A DNA stretch of 24,390 nt, from positions 1 through 24,390 of the forward strand of contig SDUX01000104.1 in NCBI GenBank assembly GCA_008729055.1, written 5' to 3'. The translations under genes and the position numbers were made by a program. Below the pieces are notes generated by a model. The model was not told where the DNA came from. It worked only from the letters and a program-made list of their open reading frames with translations, and searched no databases. Shown in pieces: positions 1-10,117 of the stretch (positions are counted from its first letter, which is position 1; every line of letters starts with the position of its first letter). This DNA comes from Pyropia haitanensis. Lineage: Eukaryota; Rhodophyta; Bangiophyceae; Bangiales; Bangiaceae.

Positions 1-1190
1 GCTTTCGATAACGGTAGACGGCCTGTCGCCGACGTGCAGCGATACTTAAACGCGCGTACGGTAAACAGAGCCCGCAGACAACTGGTGGCCCCCCATTCCT
101 TTCCGAGATGGTCGGAGTGGCTACCACCGGTGCTTTCCAGAAGTCGCTGAAGAGAACGACCGCAGCTTCGAGAATGGACCTCCTGATCGGCTGCACCATG
201 AAAGGTCCCCCGCATCATGGCGGGAAGCGAACCGCCGCAAATCAGCGGACGACCGAGATTGCTGGGGCAATCTCACCAACCAGCTGTCCTCGCTTCCATT
301 CGCGGTCGCTTTGAGCAGGCGGAAAAACCGAAGCCTTGCTCTCCGTCCGATGGATGGGTCCCGCTGAGTTCCAGCGACTCAGCCCATCCTCCCGTGGCGA
401 TGGAAAAAACGGAACAGGGCATCCTGTATTCCCATGGGTTTTAGCGCCTTCCCGTCTTCGAATGAAGTGCCGGCACCAGTGAGAGCCGGTGGGCCTCGTC
501 GGAGCCTTACGCGGTGCTGTGATCCTCGCCTTTAACTCTGGCGAGTTCGTAACCTCAATGATAAGTTAAACGATCCGAGATCGCTGGTTGTAGGTGATGT
601 TGCGCGAAAATGGATCATCGGTGGAAACAATTCCAAATTCCGTTTCTCCAGATCTTCAAAAGGGCACTCTGTGCTTTATGTCTTCGCTGATAGGATTCTT
701 CTGGCGGTGCGCACCAGCAGTTCGGTGCCGTTACAATAGTAAGCTCGTCGGATCGTCGTCCAGCCAACGCGCGGGAACCATAGTCGGCAGCCCGGGTCTG
801 TCCGGACGGCCTTCAGACACGCAACTTCGTTCGCGAATTCTGATTATTCGTTTGTCTTCGGTTCCCCGGATATTGTTTTGTAAGAAGGACCCGTCGTCGT
901 AGCACTTTACTACGATCGATCTGGATCGCTTTGGCGAATTTTCAATGTTTAATTATCGCGTCTCTCCGGCAATATAATTCGCATAATCCGTTTCCCTGTC
1001 ACGACTGATGGTTTTTCCTGTGATACCTGATAGCCTTATCAGCAGAAAACTCTCTCCCAGTCGATCTCCTAGCGCTTACACAGCAGTCCGTAATTCCGTC
1101 CTGCTACCCTATTCTTATTTCTTCAATTCCGTCGGCCCAGATCCCTTTCGAATTTACCGTTTCCGGGGCTGTAACTCATAAACCCATCTT
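1..1190. other. No recognisable gene (unreadable stretch)
   Basis: I translated parts of both strands and found no conserved motif, no signal peptide and no ORF longer than about 100 codons. Short ORFs at 108-314, 217-444 and 594-902 (plus) have arbitrary composition and no family resemblance. Base composition is mixed and not obviously skewed. The gene after truB on the minus strand would often be ribF in bacteria, but I could not find a ribF motif here. The stretch is either very error-rich sequence or a truly non-coding region; I favour error. Confidence 0.5.
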
Positions 1191-2550
1191 TCCGCCACGG
1201 ACCCGGGTTTCCCTTCTTCTCGGACAGTCACTCGCACACTCTGCGCTGCTCTTCTGTCTTCACACATATTCCGAAGAGCCGGCACTCGGTCCTAGACGCA
1301 CATATCGTCTTCCACCAGCTTGTCCGCCGTCTGCCTAATACACCCGTACCTCTCCCGCCCACGTTATCCTCTTCTCCGCCCCTGTCCTCGGACCCACACT
1401 ACGAGACACTGCCGCAGACATGTGGCCACCCACTCGATTCCATGCGGACATCTCTGCCACTCAAGTTTGCTCACTCACTCCTTACACTGTCGCCAGTCAC
1501 TCCACCAGCCTTCCACCCACGGACTATCCTCTGGGCCCGCCTCTTCGCCGTCACCTCTCACACCGCCACCCGAGTCCGCCACACCTGATCCACCGACTCG
1601 ACCACAACGATGTCCCCTTCGCACAGCCGACTGTTAATCCACTATTCTCGAACGACAGGCACCACACCCATCCGCTTTCCCCGCTTATTATCTTCTTCTA
1701 AACACGCCGCCAGAAGCTCACGGCACGGCAAACGCTCTCGCGACATCACCCACTAGCATCACAACCCCACCGCACCATACACACAGAGCATCCTCCGCTC
1801 CCACACACGCTGCTACAGTAGTATATATAGCCTACTCTCAAGCAAAAACCACGCTGACTCCCCTGGTTTCCGCGATATCTTGCTGACAAACAGACGCGCG
1901 CTCCAGGTGTTCCGTTCACCGCGGCCGCATTGTAGAAGCGGTTACACACGCAACCGATCTGGTACAGCTATCTCCATCTGCCAGCTCGCTCACTCGCTTC
2001 CTCGCCCAGGACGCACATCATCCCCTGCATGTCGACAACGCTGTCCTCACAACTTTCTCCACCTCCCGCCACTCTACAGCCACGACACGTACGAAACAAG
2101 GTTTCGCGCGCAGATTCCGCGAGTGCAGACCACCTTCTCTTCCACCACAGCACTAGCAGCACGGTAGTTTCAACCCCCATGCACTTCCCTTGTGATACGC
2201 TCACACACCCGATACCTTCTCCGCCTCACTCTTCACGCATCCCCGCGACAGCCTCGCCTCGACTTATCTCTCCGTCGCTGGGGCCTCGCCTACAACCATC
2301 ACTTCTCGCGCACGATCTATCCTTCCCGGATTCCCCTGTGCCTCTGAGTTACATAATAACCGCAGAAGTCACATCAAGGCCGCATTCTCTCAATAGGTAC
2401 CGATACATTCTCACGGAGCACTGTGTGTTGCGCGCACATCAGGTCGCATCTATCATATAGACAGCACGTCCCAACCGCGCAGCTCTGAACCCCCGCATTC
2501 GGTGGCATGCTCACCCTCACGCCAACACCTCCAAACACACTCTCTCGATC
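1191..2550. other. C-rich, G-poor anomalous stretch without genes
   Basis: The plus strand is strongly skewed: 1501-1560 and 1561-1620 each contain 30 C and 9 G, and 2221-2280 contains 29 C and 10 G. Flanking genes show nothing like this. Translations are rich in Pro, Ser, Thr, His and Arg in every plus frame, as expected from composition alone. The longest ORF is 2029-2460 (143 codons) and has no domain I recognise. The readable part of truB dissolves into this stretch around 2550, which suggests the skew is an artefact of poor consensus, but I cannot exclude a real low-complexity region. Confidence 0.5.
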
Positions 2551-3071
2551 CTCTACAGCTTGCAACTCGACAGACCGCGGAAGGTTAATCCCATCGATCC
2601 GGTAACTGTAGACTGAACGAAACGCGCGGGTCGCGCTTCACCTCTTTGCCCTGGCGCGCAAGCTGTAGAGTGGAACCCCCGTCTTTCTTGATAAGCAGAC
2701 ACCAATCGGGGGGGTTTGGTAGAAGTCACCTTTGAATTTATTAAAGGCTCTCGCGAATCTGCTCTCTGAAAAATCAGGCACGTCTGCCTCCGTTTCGATT
2801 TCCCCTTCCGCATCCTGCGTGTTTGTCGTTTTTACCGAACTCCACGCGACCCGGTGTATTCCTTGTCCTCTGACATGCGAGAAGATCCTGAATCTTAGTC
2901 GCCTTTCCGATCACGAGAATCAGCAGACCTGTCGCCATCGGGTCGAGAGTGCCGCAATGTCCGATTTTCTTCGTGTTCGAACGTGCGAGCGGGCGACTGC
3001 CAACAACATTATGTGCATGTCATCCTGACCTTATCCACCAGCAAAACTCCGGTTATGGGCTCCGTGCTCAT
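2550..3071 (-). CDS. truB: tRNA pseudouridine(55) synthase TruB, frameshifted and truncated
   Basis: TruB converts U55 of the tRNA T-loop to pseudouridine in the cytoplasm. The start at 3071 reads [14 protein letters not shown], the usual TruB opening. After indels near 3030 another frame gives [14 protein letters not shown] (2921-2962), the family's catalytic motif with the active-site Asp in LDP. A second frame then carries [20 protein letters not shown], the [11 protein letters not shown] block and [14 protein letters not shown] (about 2640-2710), all expected TruB blocks in the correct order. That frame stops at 2585, but [15 protein letters not shown] continues in another frame to about 2570. 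The C-terminal RNA-binding part cannot be read. The family is normally about 230-310 residues, so about a third is missing. It starts about 130 bases after the DUF1080 stop, on the same strand. The breaks look like sequencing indels, since conserved blocks resume immediately after each one. Confidence 0.82.
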
Positions 3072-3202
3072 AGCAAATGATTTCCGCGCTCCGGCGCGGG
3101 AAGCCGCGAAAAGTATCGCTCCCGGCGAAATGGAAACCAATTTATCGGGGAAATTCAGGGGGTTCGGAAAAAATCCCGGAGCGCGAATATCCCCGGGCCG
3201 TT

Positions 3203-3844
3203 TCAGAGCGTTTTTGATCTGAATCATCTCCGCACCCGGCAGAGGGAAGACCGTGGTCCTGAATGGAAATGAACCCTTCTTTGTGCTGCAGCTGCTTGGG
3301 AGGCGTTCTTTATCGAGATTCGACTTTCTGAATGACGGTCCCGTTCAGCGTTACAGTGAGATTGTTTCCCTTCATCTTCACGGTCATACGGTTCCATTCC
3401 CCGGCTTTCTTCGATGCATTTTTATCAGCACCTTTTGTTTTGATAATTCCACCGTTGTCATGGTGCCCCATTTCTTCATCGGCTTTTCCGAGCGAATCGA
3501 GAATCTGGATCTCAAAGCCGTGGATCGTTGGGTCGACCATGTCCGAAACCCGAAAGTAGAGGCCTGAGTTTTCCGCCTTCCCCGTGCTTGTATTCGAAAT
3601 CCACGATAAAATCTTTATACTTCCCGGGGAGTGTCAGGTAGTGGTTATAGCGTTTCCAACCGGTCTCCCCTTCCCTCGGCTCGAGGAAAATGACGCCGTC
3701 ATCCTGCTGCTGCCAGTTGCCTTCGGTTTGCAGTGCAGAGAGCGGCATCTGTGTAAATCCTGCAGCATTTTTCTCAGGATGTTCCGCCCCGGCCGTTTGA
3801 AAGAAAAACACCGTGGCGGCGACTAAAAGAATGGTTCGACTCAT
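3203..3844 (-). CDS. Exported DUF1080 (3-keto-disaccharide hydrolase-like) protein, frameshifted
   Basis: DUF1080 is a concanavalin-like beta-sandwich domain, common in Planctomycetota and Verrucomicrobiota and annotated as 3-keto-disaccharide hydrolase. The start at 3844 gives MSRTILLVAATVFFFQTAGA, a signal peptide. The domain follows with FIVDFEYKHGEGG; an extra T in the T-run at 3569-3572 shifts the frame, and removing it restores GGNSGLYFRVSD, the family's signature block. The next frame carries MVDPTIHGFEIQILDS, GHHDNGGIIKTKGA and GEWNRMTVKMKGNNLTVTLN. Another extra base at about 3322 breaks VIQKVNLDKE, and the last block (ISIQDHG) lies in a third frame. The stop at 3203-3205 follows NIQIKTL if one A is removed. 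Composite length is about 213 residues, normal for the family. An upstream in-frame ATG at 3856 is possible. The substrate is unknown. Confidence 0.78.
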
Positions 3845-3929
3845 AGAAATGATCATGAGCCGGATTTTTTTCCATCGCAAGCCCGCAATAATGTGTAAGA
3901 ATTTCCATACTCTACTTTCCCAGCTCATC

Positions 3930-4504
3930 ATGAAACGTTTTCTCCCCACCCTCTTGGCATCTGCACTTCCCTTCTTTTCATTGAACGCACAGGAACAGGT
4001 GCAAACAGAACCACTGAAAGGCATCGAAGGCAGAAAAGCTCCCTCACTCGGCGTACAAACCTGGATCAACCTGCCCGAAGGGAAAGACCGACTCACCCTC
4101 TATGATTTTCCCGGTAAAGTAGTCGTTCTCTTCCTGTTTCCAATCCACCTGCGAAGCGAGTAAAAAGCGTGAATTCCCTATTCTGCAAGAACTCGTAAAG
4201 GAATTCGATGGCAATGACGAAGTCGCATTTCTCGCAATTCAGACTCCTTTTGAAGACTACACGTCGAACAGTGAACTGATGCTGAAGCCGATGGCAGAGG
4301 AGTTCGACCTCGATATCCCTTTTGGCCACCTTGCAAAAACCAAGGACGCATACAGTATCAAATGTTGCCTACGAAACCGGTGGGACTCCCTGGTGGGTTG
4401 TCATTGATAAAGAAGGCACGGTCGTTTTCAACGGCTTTACGATGAATGCCGAGGTGGGAGCCGGGAACATCCGCAAACTGATCGCCGGCGAAAAAGTCGA
4501 CTGA
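3930..4504 (+). CDS. Exported thioredoxin-like (TlpA/AhpC-TSA fold) protein with a CxxS site, frameshifted
   Basis: Predicted periplasmic thiol-disulfide or redoxin-type protein. The ATG at 3930 starts MKRFLPTLLASALPFFSLNA, a signal peptide cut before QEQ. The thioredoxin fold starts at GKAPSLGVQTWINLPEG-like sequence and GKVVVLFLF. A one-base shift near 4130 moves the reading to FQSTCEASKKREFPILQEL, then DEVAFLAIQTPFEDYTS and AEEFDLDIPFGHLAKTKDAY. A second shift near 4340-4360 leads to YETGGTPWWVVIDKEGTVVF, containing the cis-Pro Thr-Pro loop, and the protein ends GEKVD. Composite length is about 191 residues. The active site reads C-E-A-S rather than C-x-x-C, so only the first cysteine is present. 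It diverges from the DUF1080 gene across 85 bases and converges on the lipoprotein gene, with only 14 bases between the stop codons. The partner is unknown. Confidence 0.8.
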
Positions 4505-4518
4505 CAAATCCGGTTCAG

Positions 4519-5034
4519 TCAGCCGCGCGGCCGCCATGAAACAATCGGTGCGCGCGGATTGCTTCGTATACCGTGAGTCGCTTCGGCATTTTCCACTGCG
4601 CTCTGCCAGGCGGATTTCCCCCTCACGACACCGGTAGTGCGCTCGGGAAAGTCAACGTTTTGTCCGCGAATCGCCCCCGCCTGCAAAGCAGCTCTGAGCG
4701 CACCCATTTCCTGACGCTGATTCCGTTTTGTCACAGGAAACGAAACCCATAGTGGAACGGGTTCTGATTTGTCCCAGCCATCCGCAACTACCGGAATGAC
4801 ATAGCGATAATTCTGGCCACTCGATGCCGCAGTTTTATTTGGACCGACTGAACCGGCACGCCACTGGTGGATTCCGGAAAGGTCGACACGGGCAGTCCCG
4901 CGGAACGAAAGATGCCTCTCACTGACAAAGTCGGGTGCACGCGCAACTTCGGGAATATCAACATAGCTTTTCTCTCCGCAACCGGTTAGAAAAGCAGCGA
5001 ACGTAAGAGCAGGGAAAAACGCAGTTCGCTTCAT
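4519..5034 (-). CDS. Small putative lipoprotein of unknown function
   Basis: The 171-residue product starts MKRTAFFPALTFAAFLTGC; the lipobox LTGC puts the lipidated cysteine at residue 19. The ORF is open for another 82 codons upstream, but the CAT at 5032-5034 is chosen because it places a proper lipoprotein signal at the N-terminus. The mature part contains no transmembrane segment, has several Trp/Gly-rich patches (SGIHQWRAGSVGP, VPLWVSFPVTKRN) and a basic, Pro-rich C-terminus ending SWRPRG. I do not recognise the family. No frameshift is apparent. It lies 175 bases downstream of the DUF1549/DUF1553 gene on the same strand, so co-transcription is possible but not shown. It probably sits in the outer or inner membrane facing the periplasm. 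Confidence 0.7.
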   Translation of the reverse strand: MKRTAFFPALTFAAFLTGCGEKSYVDIPEVARAPDFVSERHLSFRGTARVDLSGIHQWRAGSVGPNKTAASSGQNYRYVIPVVADGWDKSEPVPLWVSFPVTKRNQRQEMGALRAALQAGAIRGQNVDFPERTTGVVRGKSAWQSAVENAEATHGIRSNPRAPIVSWRPRG

Positions 5035-5209
5035 GAAAAAAGAAGTCGCCTGATCGCCGGTAAGACCAAAAACAAAATCCTCAGGACCATGCATGGCGCA
5101 GTAAACTGCGGGGGAGCAAGGTTCCTCGCGGGAACAATATAGTCTCGCTCGACGATCAAGCGGGCGGAATATGGACGCGTTTCCGATAATGCGCCATAGT
5201 TTTATTTCA
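5035..5209. other. Short intergenic stretch with a small perfect inverted repeat
   Basis: This lies between the DUF1549/DUF1553 stop and the lipoprotein start. It contains a small inverted repeat, CGCAGT-AA-ACTGCG, at about 5098-5111. The repeat has only a two-base loop and no T-run on either side, so I do not call it a terminator. No clear promoter is seen. Confidence 0.35.
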
Positions 5210-7666
5210 TCATTCCACAAACAGGAACTGACGCGTGTTAAGCAGAGCCCAAACGATTCCTTCGTAGGCATCGTTCCCACTCGCCTCGACTTCCCCGCGA
5301 ACGAGATTCAGCTCTTTCTCCGTTGGCTCCCTCGTGAGCATCGCCTGAAATATCATGCGGGTCTTCTCTTCTACGTTTCCCGCTGCATGAATTCGGCGAC
5401 CAAAGACCGAAAACCGGTTCGTAAGCGCTTCGACTGCAGAACCGTTGAGCAGATTCAAAGCCTGCGGACCGAAGCAAGATCCGCCGCATTCTCGATCACT
5501 TCGCGATCCGACTGTCCAAAATCCCTGAGAAAGTGTCCCCGTTTTGCAGGAGACGGTAATTCGGACGCCCGGGCCATTCCGGAAATCATCGTTTTGTATG
5601 CCTCAATATCTTCACGAATTCCGGTTCTGGACTCACGGGTCCTGTCCCCTGATTTTCTCATTTCCTTTCGAACAGCTTTACCTGGACCGGTTCTCTTTCT
5701 TTTTCCCGTCTCAGCCGGAAGCGTCGTCGTGATATATCTGGTATCCTTACCTACCTCACTTGCATCCATCTCAGAAGTTAACTGTCCCCCGCATCGAGAA
5801 ACCCCATCGCGAGAAGCAGATTACCTCCGTCTATCTCCTCCTCAAGATTATCATAAGCGATTTTCGCAATATCGCGGGACATCTGCTTTTTTTTCTTCTG
5901 GTATTCGTTCGAATCCCGCGCAATTCCGAAACGTCACCGCTTTCTCTTGCTACGGCCGCAGCCTCGCGAAATTTCGCGGCATCCGTTTCCAACCTGGCTA
6001 CGATCGGCTCGACTTCACGAAGAATTTCCACAAACTCGTCGAAAGGACGATCTTCCAGGCTTGCATAGATTTTTCCCACCCGGTCAATCGCGGTGAGTTT
6101 TTTCTCCAGATTTGGCTGGTAGAGATCCGACTCAGGTAGAGCGAGAGCTACCAGAGAGTCCCAGATCTGCTCTGCTGACATACGGCGAAGTCTGGGACCC
6201 GGGAAATAATACGGCATACCCGGCTCAAGTTCTCCGGCGTACGCGCCGCGCTGATAGGTCTTCGTATTATAAAGCACCGACTGAAATGCGCGCATGTCAT
6301 AATCGAGTTCGATCATCAACTCTTCAAGATAGGCTATCAATTCCGGATTGCTGATAACGGTTTGATCGGTTAGTTCGTCAACCGGCTCGAAAATCCCGTG
6401 ACCAAAAACTTCTTTCCAAAGCCGGTTCACGATCACTTTGGTAAAAGTCGGATTTTCGGGGGATGTCATCCATCGTCCGTACGCTTCGATCCGGCTTTCA
6501 GATTCACCCAGCTCAATTTCTTCACCGAACATGGTAGCGGGCAGCACTGTATCGTGAGGCTTTGCGTCCTCATAGGAATAATCGTGTGGCAACTCTGCGA
6601 GTTTATCAGTTCTGGAAACAGCTGTGTATTGCAGAGGATCGTAGAGTTCATTGAGAACCTCCCGCATTGTCGACCGCCGGCCCGATACTTCCCCGGCAGC
6701 AGTCAGGCATTCTTTAACGACCCCGGCAAATTTCTCCTTCGTCAGCCCCAGCACGGCGTGATAAGCAATTCCGGCACGAGCTTTTTGACCTGCCCGCCCC
6801 TTTTTCCCGAGTTTCTTCCGCTCCTTCTTTGTCAGATCGCTGAAATCCGTCTCCGGAACTTCCGGTACCGTCTCCATGTAACGATCAAGTGCACTCCGTT
6901 TTGCAAAAACAGGAAAGTCATTCTTTCCTGTTAATTCGAGAGCCTTTGCCCGGTATGCCCTTTCACCGTCTTTCCTGTTTTCACGGAGGGCCAGGCTGCG
7001 ATTAAGGGAGTCATAATTTCTCGTATTCATCCCGTAGCTGAACGAGGCCATTTTGAAATAATCCATCTGCGTCCATTTATCGAATGGATGGTTGTGGCAC
7101 TGAGCACACTCGAGCCGTGTTCCCAGAAAAACCCGAACCGTGTTCGACATATTGTCGAGAGGCATTCCCCGGTCCCGGAAATAGTAACCTACCGCTCCGT
7201 TCTCCCAGAATTTCCCTTCGGCTGTCACCAGGGAATATACAAATTCGTCATAAGGCAAATTTTTCCGAAGTGCGTTTTTCACCCACAACTCATACGCGGA
7301 GCTGACTGTTCCACCCGGCTCACCATTGATACGAAGAATGTCGGCCCATGTATGGTAGGAATCAGAAACATATCCCTCACTGGCAAGAAGGTCGTCGATT
7401 AGACTTTCCCGATTCCCGCTGTAGCCCGCTCCATAAAATGCTTCCGCCTCTTCGATCGTTGGAACTCTACCCACGATATCCAGATATATTCTTCGTAGAA
7501 AGACGGCATCCGCGATTTCAGGGTTCGGCACTTCCCCTTCTTCTCTCAACCTTTCCCCCACCAACTCATCAATGCGCTCAGACGGAGTGGAGAAGCCAAT
7601 CGACACCTGCCCGACCATCGAAAAGATGGCAAACAGGAGAACAAACAGGACTTTGGAAACTTTCAT
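5210..7666 (-). CDS. DUF1549/DUF1553 (PSCyt2/PSD1) exported protein, frameshifted near the C-terminus
   Basis: This family is abundant in Planctomycetota and Verrucomicrobiota; its members are exported proteins of unsettled function, often beside sulfatases or DUF1501 proteins. The start at 7666 gives a signal peptide (MKVSKVLFVLLFAIFSMVGQ). DUF1549 covers about residues 30-240 with FLRRIYLDIVGRVPT and, at residues 187-191, CAQCH followed by NHPFDKWTQ, a CxxCH heme-type motif. DUF1553 starts around residue 380 (RWMTSPENPTFTKVIVNRLW) and includes RRMSAEQIWDSLVAL. Three single-base indels then occur: near 5922, in the C-run at 5786-5790 (one base short), and near 5463. The expected tail is found in successive frames: MARASELPSPA, GHFLRDFGQSDRE, LNLLNGSAVEALTNRF and AMLTREPTEKELN, ending ALLNTRQFLFVE at 5210. 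Composite length is about 818 residues. No DUF1501 gene follows. A weak promoter candidate lies just upstream. Confidence 0.88.
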
Positions 7667-7687
7667 AGAGGAGAACTCGCTACGTTG

Positions 7688-7716
7688 ATTCTAGCATTTT
7701 CAGATAAGGCAGGGAA
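7688..7716 (-). promoter_or_regulatory. Candidate extended -10 promoter for the DUF1549/DUF1553 gene
   Basis: On the minus strand the sequence reads TGC-TAGAAT (hexamer at 7693-7688), an extended -10 with five of six matches to TATAAT. A weak -35, TTCCCT (7716-7711), lies exactly 17 bases upstream. The ATG at 7666 follows about 21 bases after the -10, so the leader would be short. No Shine-Dalgarno sequence is visible before that ATG. This is by inspection only; such matches arise by chance. Confidence 0.3.
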
Positions 7717-7791
7717 GAGATTGCTCGCTTCCCGAATGCTATCGAAACCCCGTAATTTGCCGGCCGTTTCATCTTTTTCTTCTGCGCAGAC

Positions 7792-10057
7792 TCATTTTTG
7801 ACTCTCTGGCAGTATACGCAGGGTTCGCTCCATGAAGTACTCCAGTTCGGAAGATACAAATTTCTGAATGTCTTCGATTCGCCGGCCGGAATTCTCCCAC
7901 CGTTTCCGGTTCAGGGGCAGCCCGACCCGGTCATCGACCGACCGTGAATCCGATAAAGGAGCGAGGAAGTCCTCCAGCGTCCGGCATAGGGTCACCTGAT
8001 CTGGAACCGGAGGTACCTTGTCGTTTCCCCCGTTTGTAACCAGAAACGGAATATCTTTCCTGAAAACAGATTCCCGTGATTCCCACCTGTTGCCTTTTTC
8101 AAATACTTCTTTCTCAAAGTCAGCGTCGAAATACACCGCATTTCCGCAGTCCACAAGGCAGCCCCGAAACGTTGCGCTCCAGGGAAAAAAGGGATTCCGG
8201 TATGAATCGACCATGAAATAATCCGTCAGAAAAACACTGTCGGAGCAATGAAGCATCTGATTCGAAACTTCGCTCACGTTTCTACGAAAAATTGCAATTT
8301 GGCTAACAGAAACACAACGCGAAACATCTGTTCGCATTCCGGCCTCTCCGGCGTTGTTTCCGACGAGAAGAATACTGGTACCACTCGGCATATCAAACTT
8401 GCACTCCACAATCTCTGCATGAGCACAATCGATTATCGCTACCCCATCGCCACCAAACTCCTCATGAGAGGGAGGTCGGCTGCGAAACAAACAGTTTTCG
8501 AGACGGGCATGCCCGCCCGGTGCTGCCACTCCGAGAATCGGCTTCAATGGCCCTGTCCAGTTTTCCCGGAGGAAACGAATGTTCCGAACGAAGTCGCGCC
8601 CTGCATATACAAAGCATACTGGCTATGACTGGCTACCACAGTTGCGCCGCCTTTCCCGGCAACAAATTGCAGGCTCATTCCCTCGGGGCCGTCGTACTGT
8701 CGATCACAAACAAGCCTACCCTCCAACTCGATAACAGCTCCATCAGTGACGACTTCAAACAGTGATTCAAAGGAAGCAAACTCTTCCCCGGTTTCCCGAA
8801 TGGAAATGCGGGGCGGTTGGTGAGGGTCGAAGTTGTCCGTAGCGTATCCGGGCAAAATGGTGTCACGCCGTTTCCAAACCTGTGCTACCGAAAACGACGC
8901 GATTCCGACTGCACCTAGTCCGAGAATTACCCGTCGCCGGGACCGCTTCTCACGAACCGATTTTGGTGAGGTGCCCAACTCAATCAGCTCTATGACCGCT
9001 TTCGCTGTCGCAGGCCTGTTATCGGGATTCTTCGAAAGCAGGTTTTCGATAAGCCGGCGAAACCAGGAAGGATACTCCCGCTTTCGCAAGGTCACATCGT
9101 TCGAAGCGGATACGTTCTGCAAAACTGAGATGGTCGTATCCCCGTCGAATGGAGCCTTTGCCTCCGCGCAAAAATAGAGGACAGCTCCCAATGAAAAGAG
9201 GTCGCATCGTTCATCTGTTTTTCCAACGGAAGCCTGCTCGGGAGACATATACCGGGGGGTTCCGGTAATGACTCCCGCGTATGTCAGGCCCGGATCTTCA
9301 ACACTGCGGGCTATTCCGAAATCACAGACACGGAGATGCTCGCCTTCCCCGTCAAAAAGCACGTTAGCCGGCTTGATGTCGCGATGAACAATCCCTTCCG
9401 AATGCGCAGCCTTCAGTGCAGACGCGATCTGCAATGCGATCAATCTCGTTTGTTCAAAGCCCAGGGAGCCCTCACGATGAATCCGCTCCTCGAGAGTTCC
9501 TCCTGCCGCGAATTTCATCGCGAAATACGGAACCGGCTCACGATACACCCCGTAGATCGGAAGTATATTTTCGTGCTCCAACTTTGCAGCAGCTCGCGCT
9601 TCGCGAAGGAAACGCTCACAGGCGCGGGAGTTCCCGATCAAGCCCGGAGCAATCATCTTCAATGCTGCATGCCCGTTTTAGATCAGGGTCCCATGCCTTG
9701 AAGACAATCCCCATTCCTCCGATGGCAATAACCCACCAATTCATAGACGCCGAGGCGTCCAAGCATTTCCGGTGAGCCATCTCCCGGATCAACAAACTCC
9801 TGCCAGCATTCGTGTTGGGGGCTCAAAAATTCGAGAGCCCCTGACTGCGTTTTCACAATTTCGACTAAGCCGGTCACCTCAGGCGAATGTGAGACCGGCT
9901 GGAATCCACTCCATTCATCAGCGGAGTCATCCTGCTCCGCAGCCAGAGAGGGTTCGATCTCCTCCAACTGACTTTCAAATGCGAGTGACTCTTCGCTGGA
10001 GAGCTGACCGGACAGCCAGGCATCAATATCAGGTTCCTCCGGAATTCGCGACGACAT
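7792..10057 (-). CDS. Membrane Ser/Thr protein kinase with C-terminal right-handed beta-helix domain, two frameshifts
   Basis: Hanks-type protein kinase, predicted to be anchored in the inner membrane with its kinase domain in the cytoplasm. The start at 10057 is preceded by AAGGGTG, a fair ribosome binding site. An acidic N-terminal region of about 100 residues includes DAWLSGQLSSEESLAFESQL. The glycine loop GVIAIGGMGIVFKAWD lies across a frameshift near 9700; then come AALKMI (ATP-binding Lys, about residue 133), VHRDIKPANVLF (about 225), CDFGIARS (about 246) and GTPRYMSPEQ. A basic stretch RSRRR leads into a single membrane segment, ILGLGAVGIASFSVAQVW (about 377-393). The extracytoplasmic part, after a second shift near 8550, has beta-helix-like rungs such as ARLENCLF and AEIVECKF. 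The C-terminus ends ILPESQK. Composite length is about 755 residues. It starts 60 bases after the sucB stop on the same strand. The ligand and the substrates are unknown. Confidence 0.87.
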
Positions 10058-10117
10058 AGTTCACCCTTAATCTAGCCGGGGCGACCGTCACGATTTCACA
10101 ATTTTTTCCGGATTCGT

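Noticed and set aside
2029..2460. Plus-strand ORF of 143 codons
   Set aside because: Its Pro/Ser/Thr/His-rich translation follows from the C-rich composition, all plus frames look alike, and no start signal or domain is visible.
5098..5111. Palindrome CGCAGTAAACTGCG as a terminator or operator
   Set aside because: The loop is only two bases, there is no T-run, and no second copy is present.
5900..5925. tRNA T-arm-like sequence around GGATTCGAACG on the minus strand
   Set aside because: No acceptor, D or anticodon arm can be folded around it, and the bases encode part of the DUF1549/DUF1553 protein.
5171..6139. Long plus-strand ORF of 322 codons
   Set aside because: It lies antisense to the end of the DUF1549/DUF1553 gene, where frameshift-corrected minus frames match that family; the plus translation resembles nothing.
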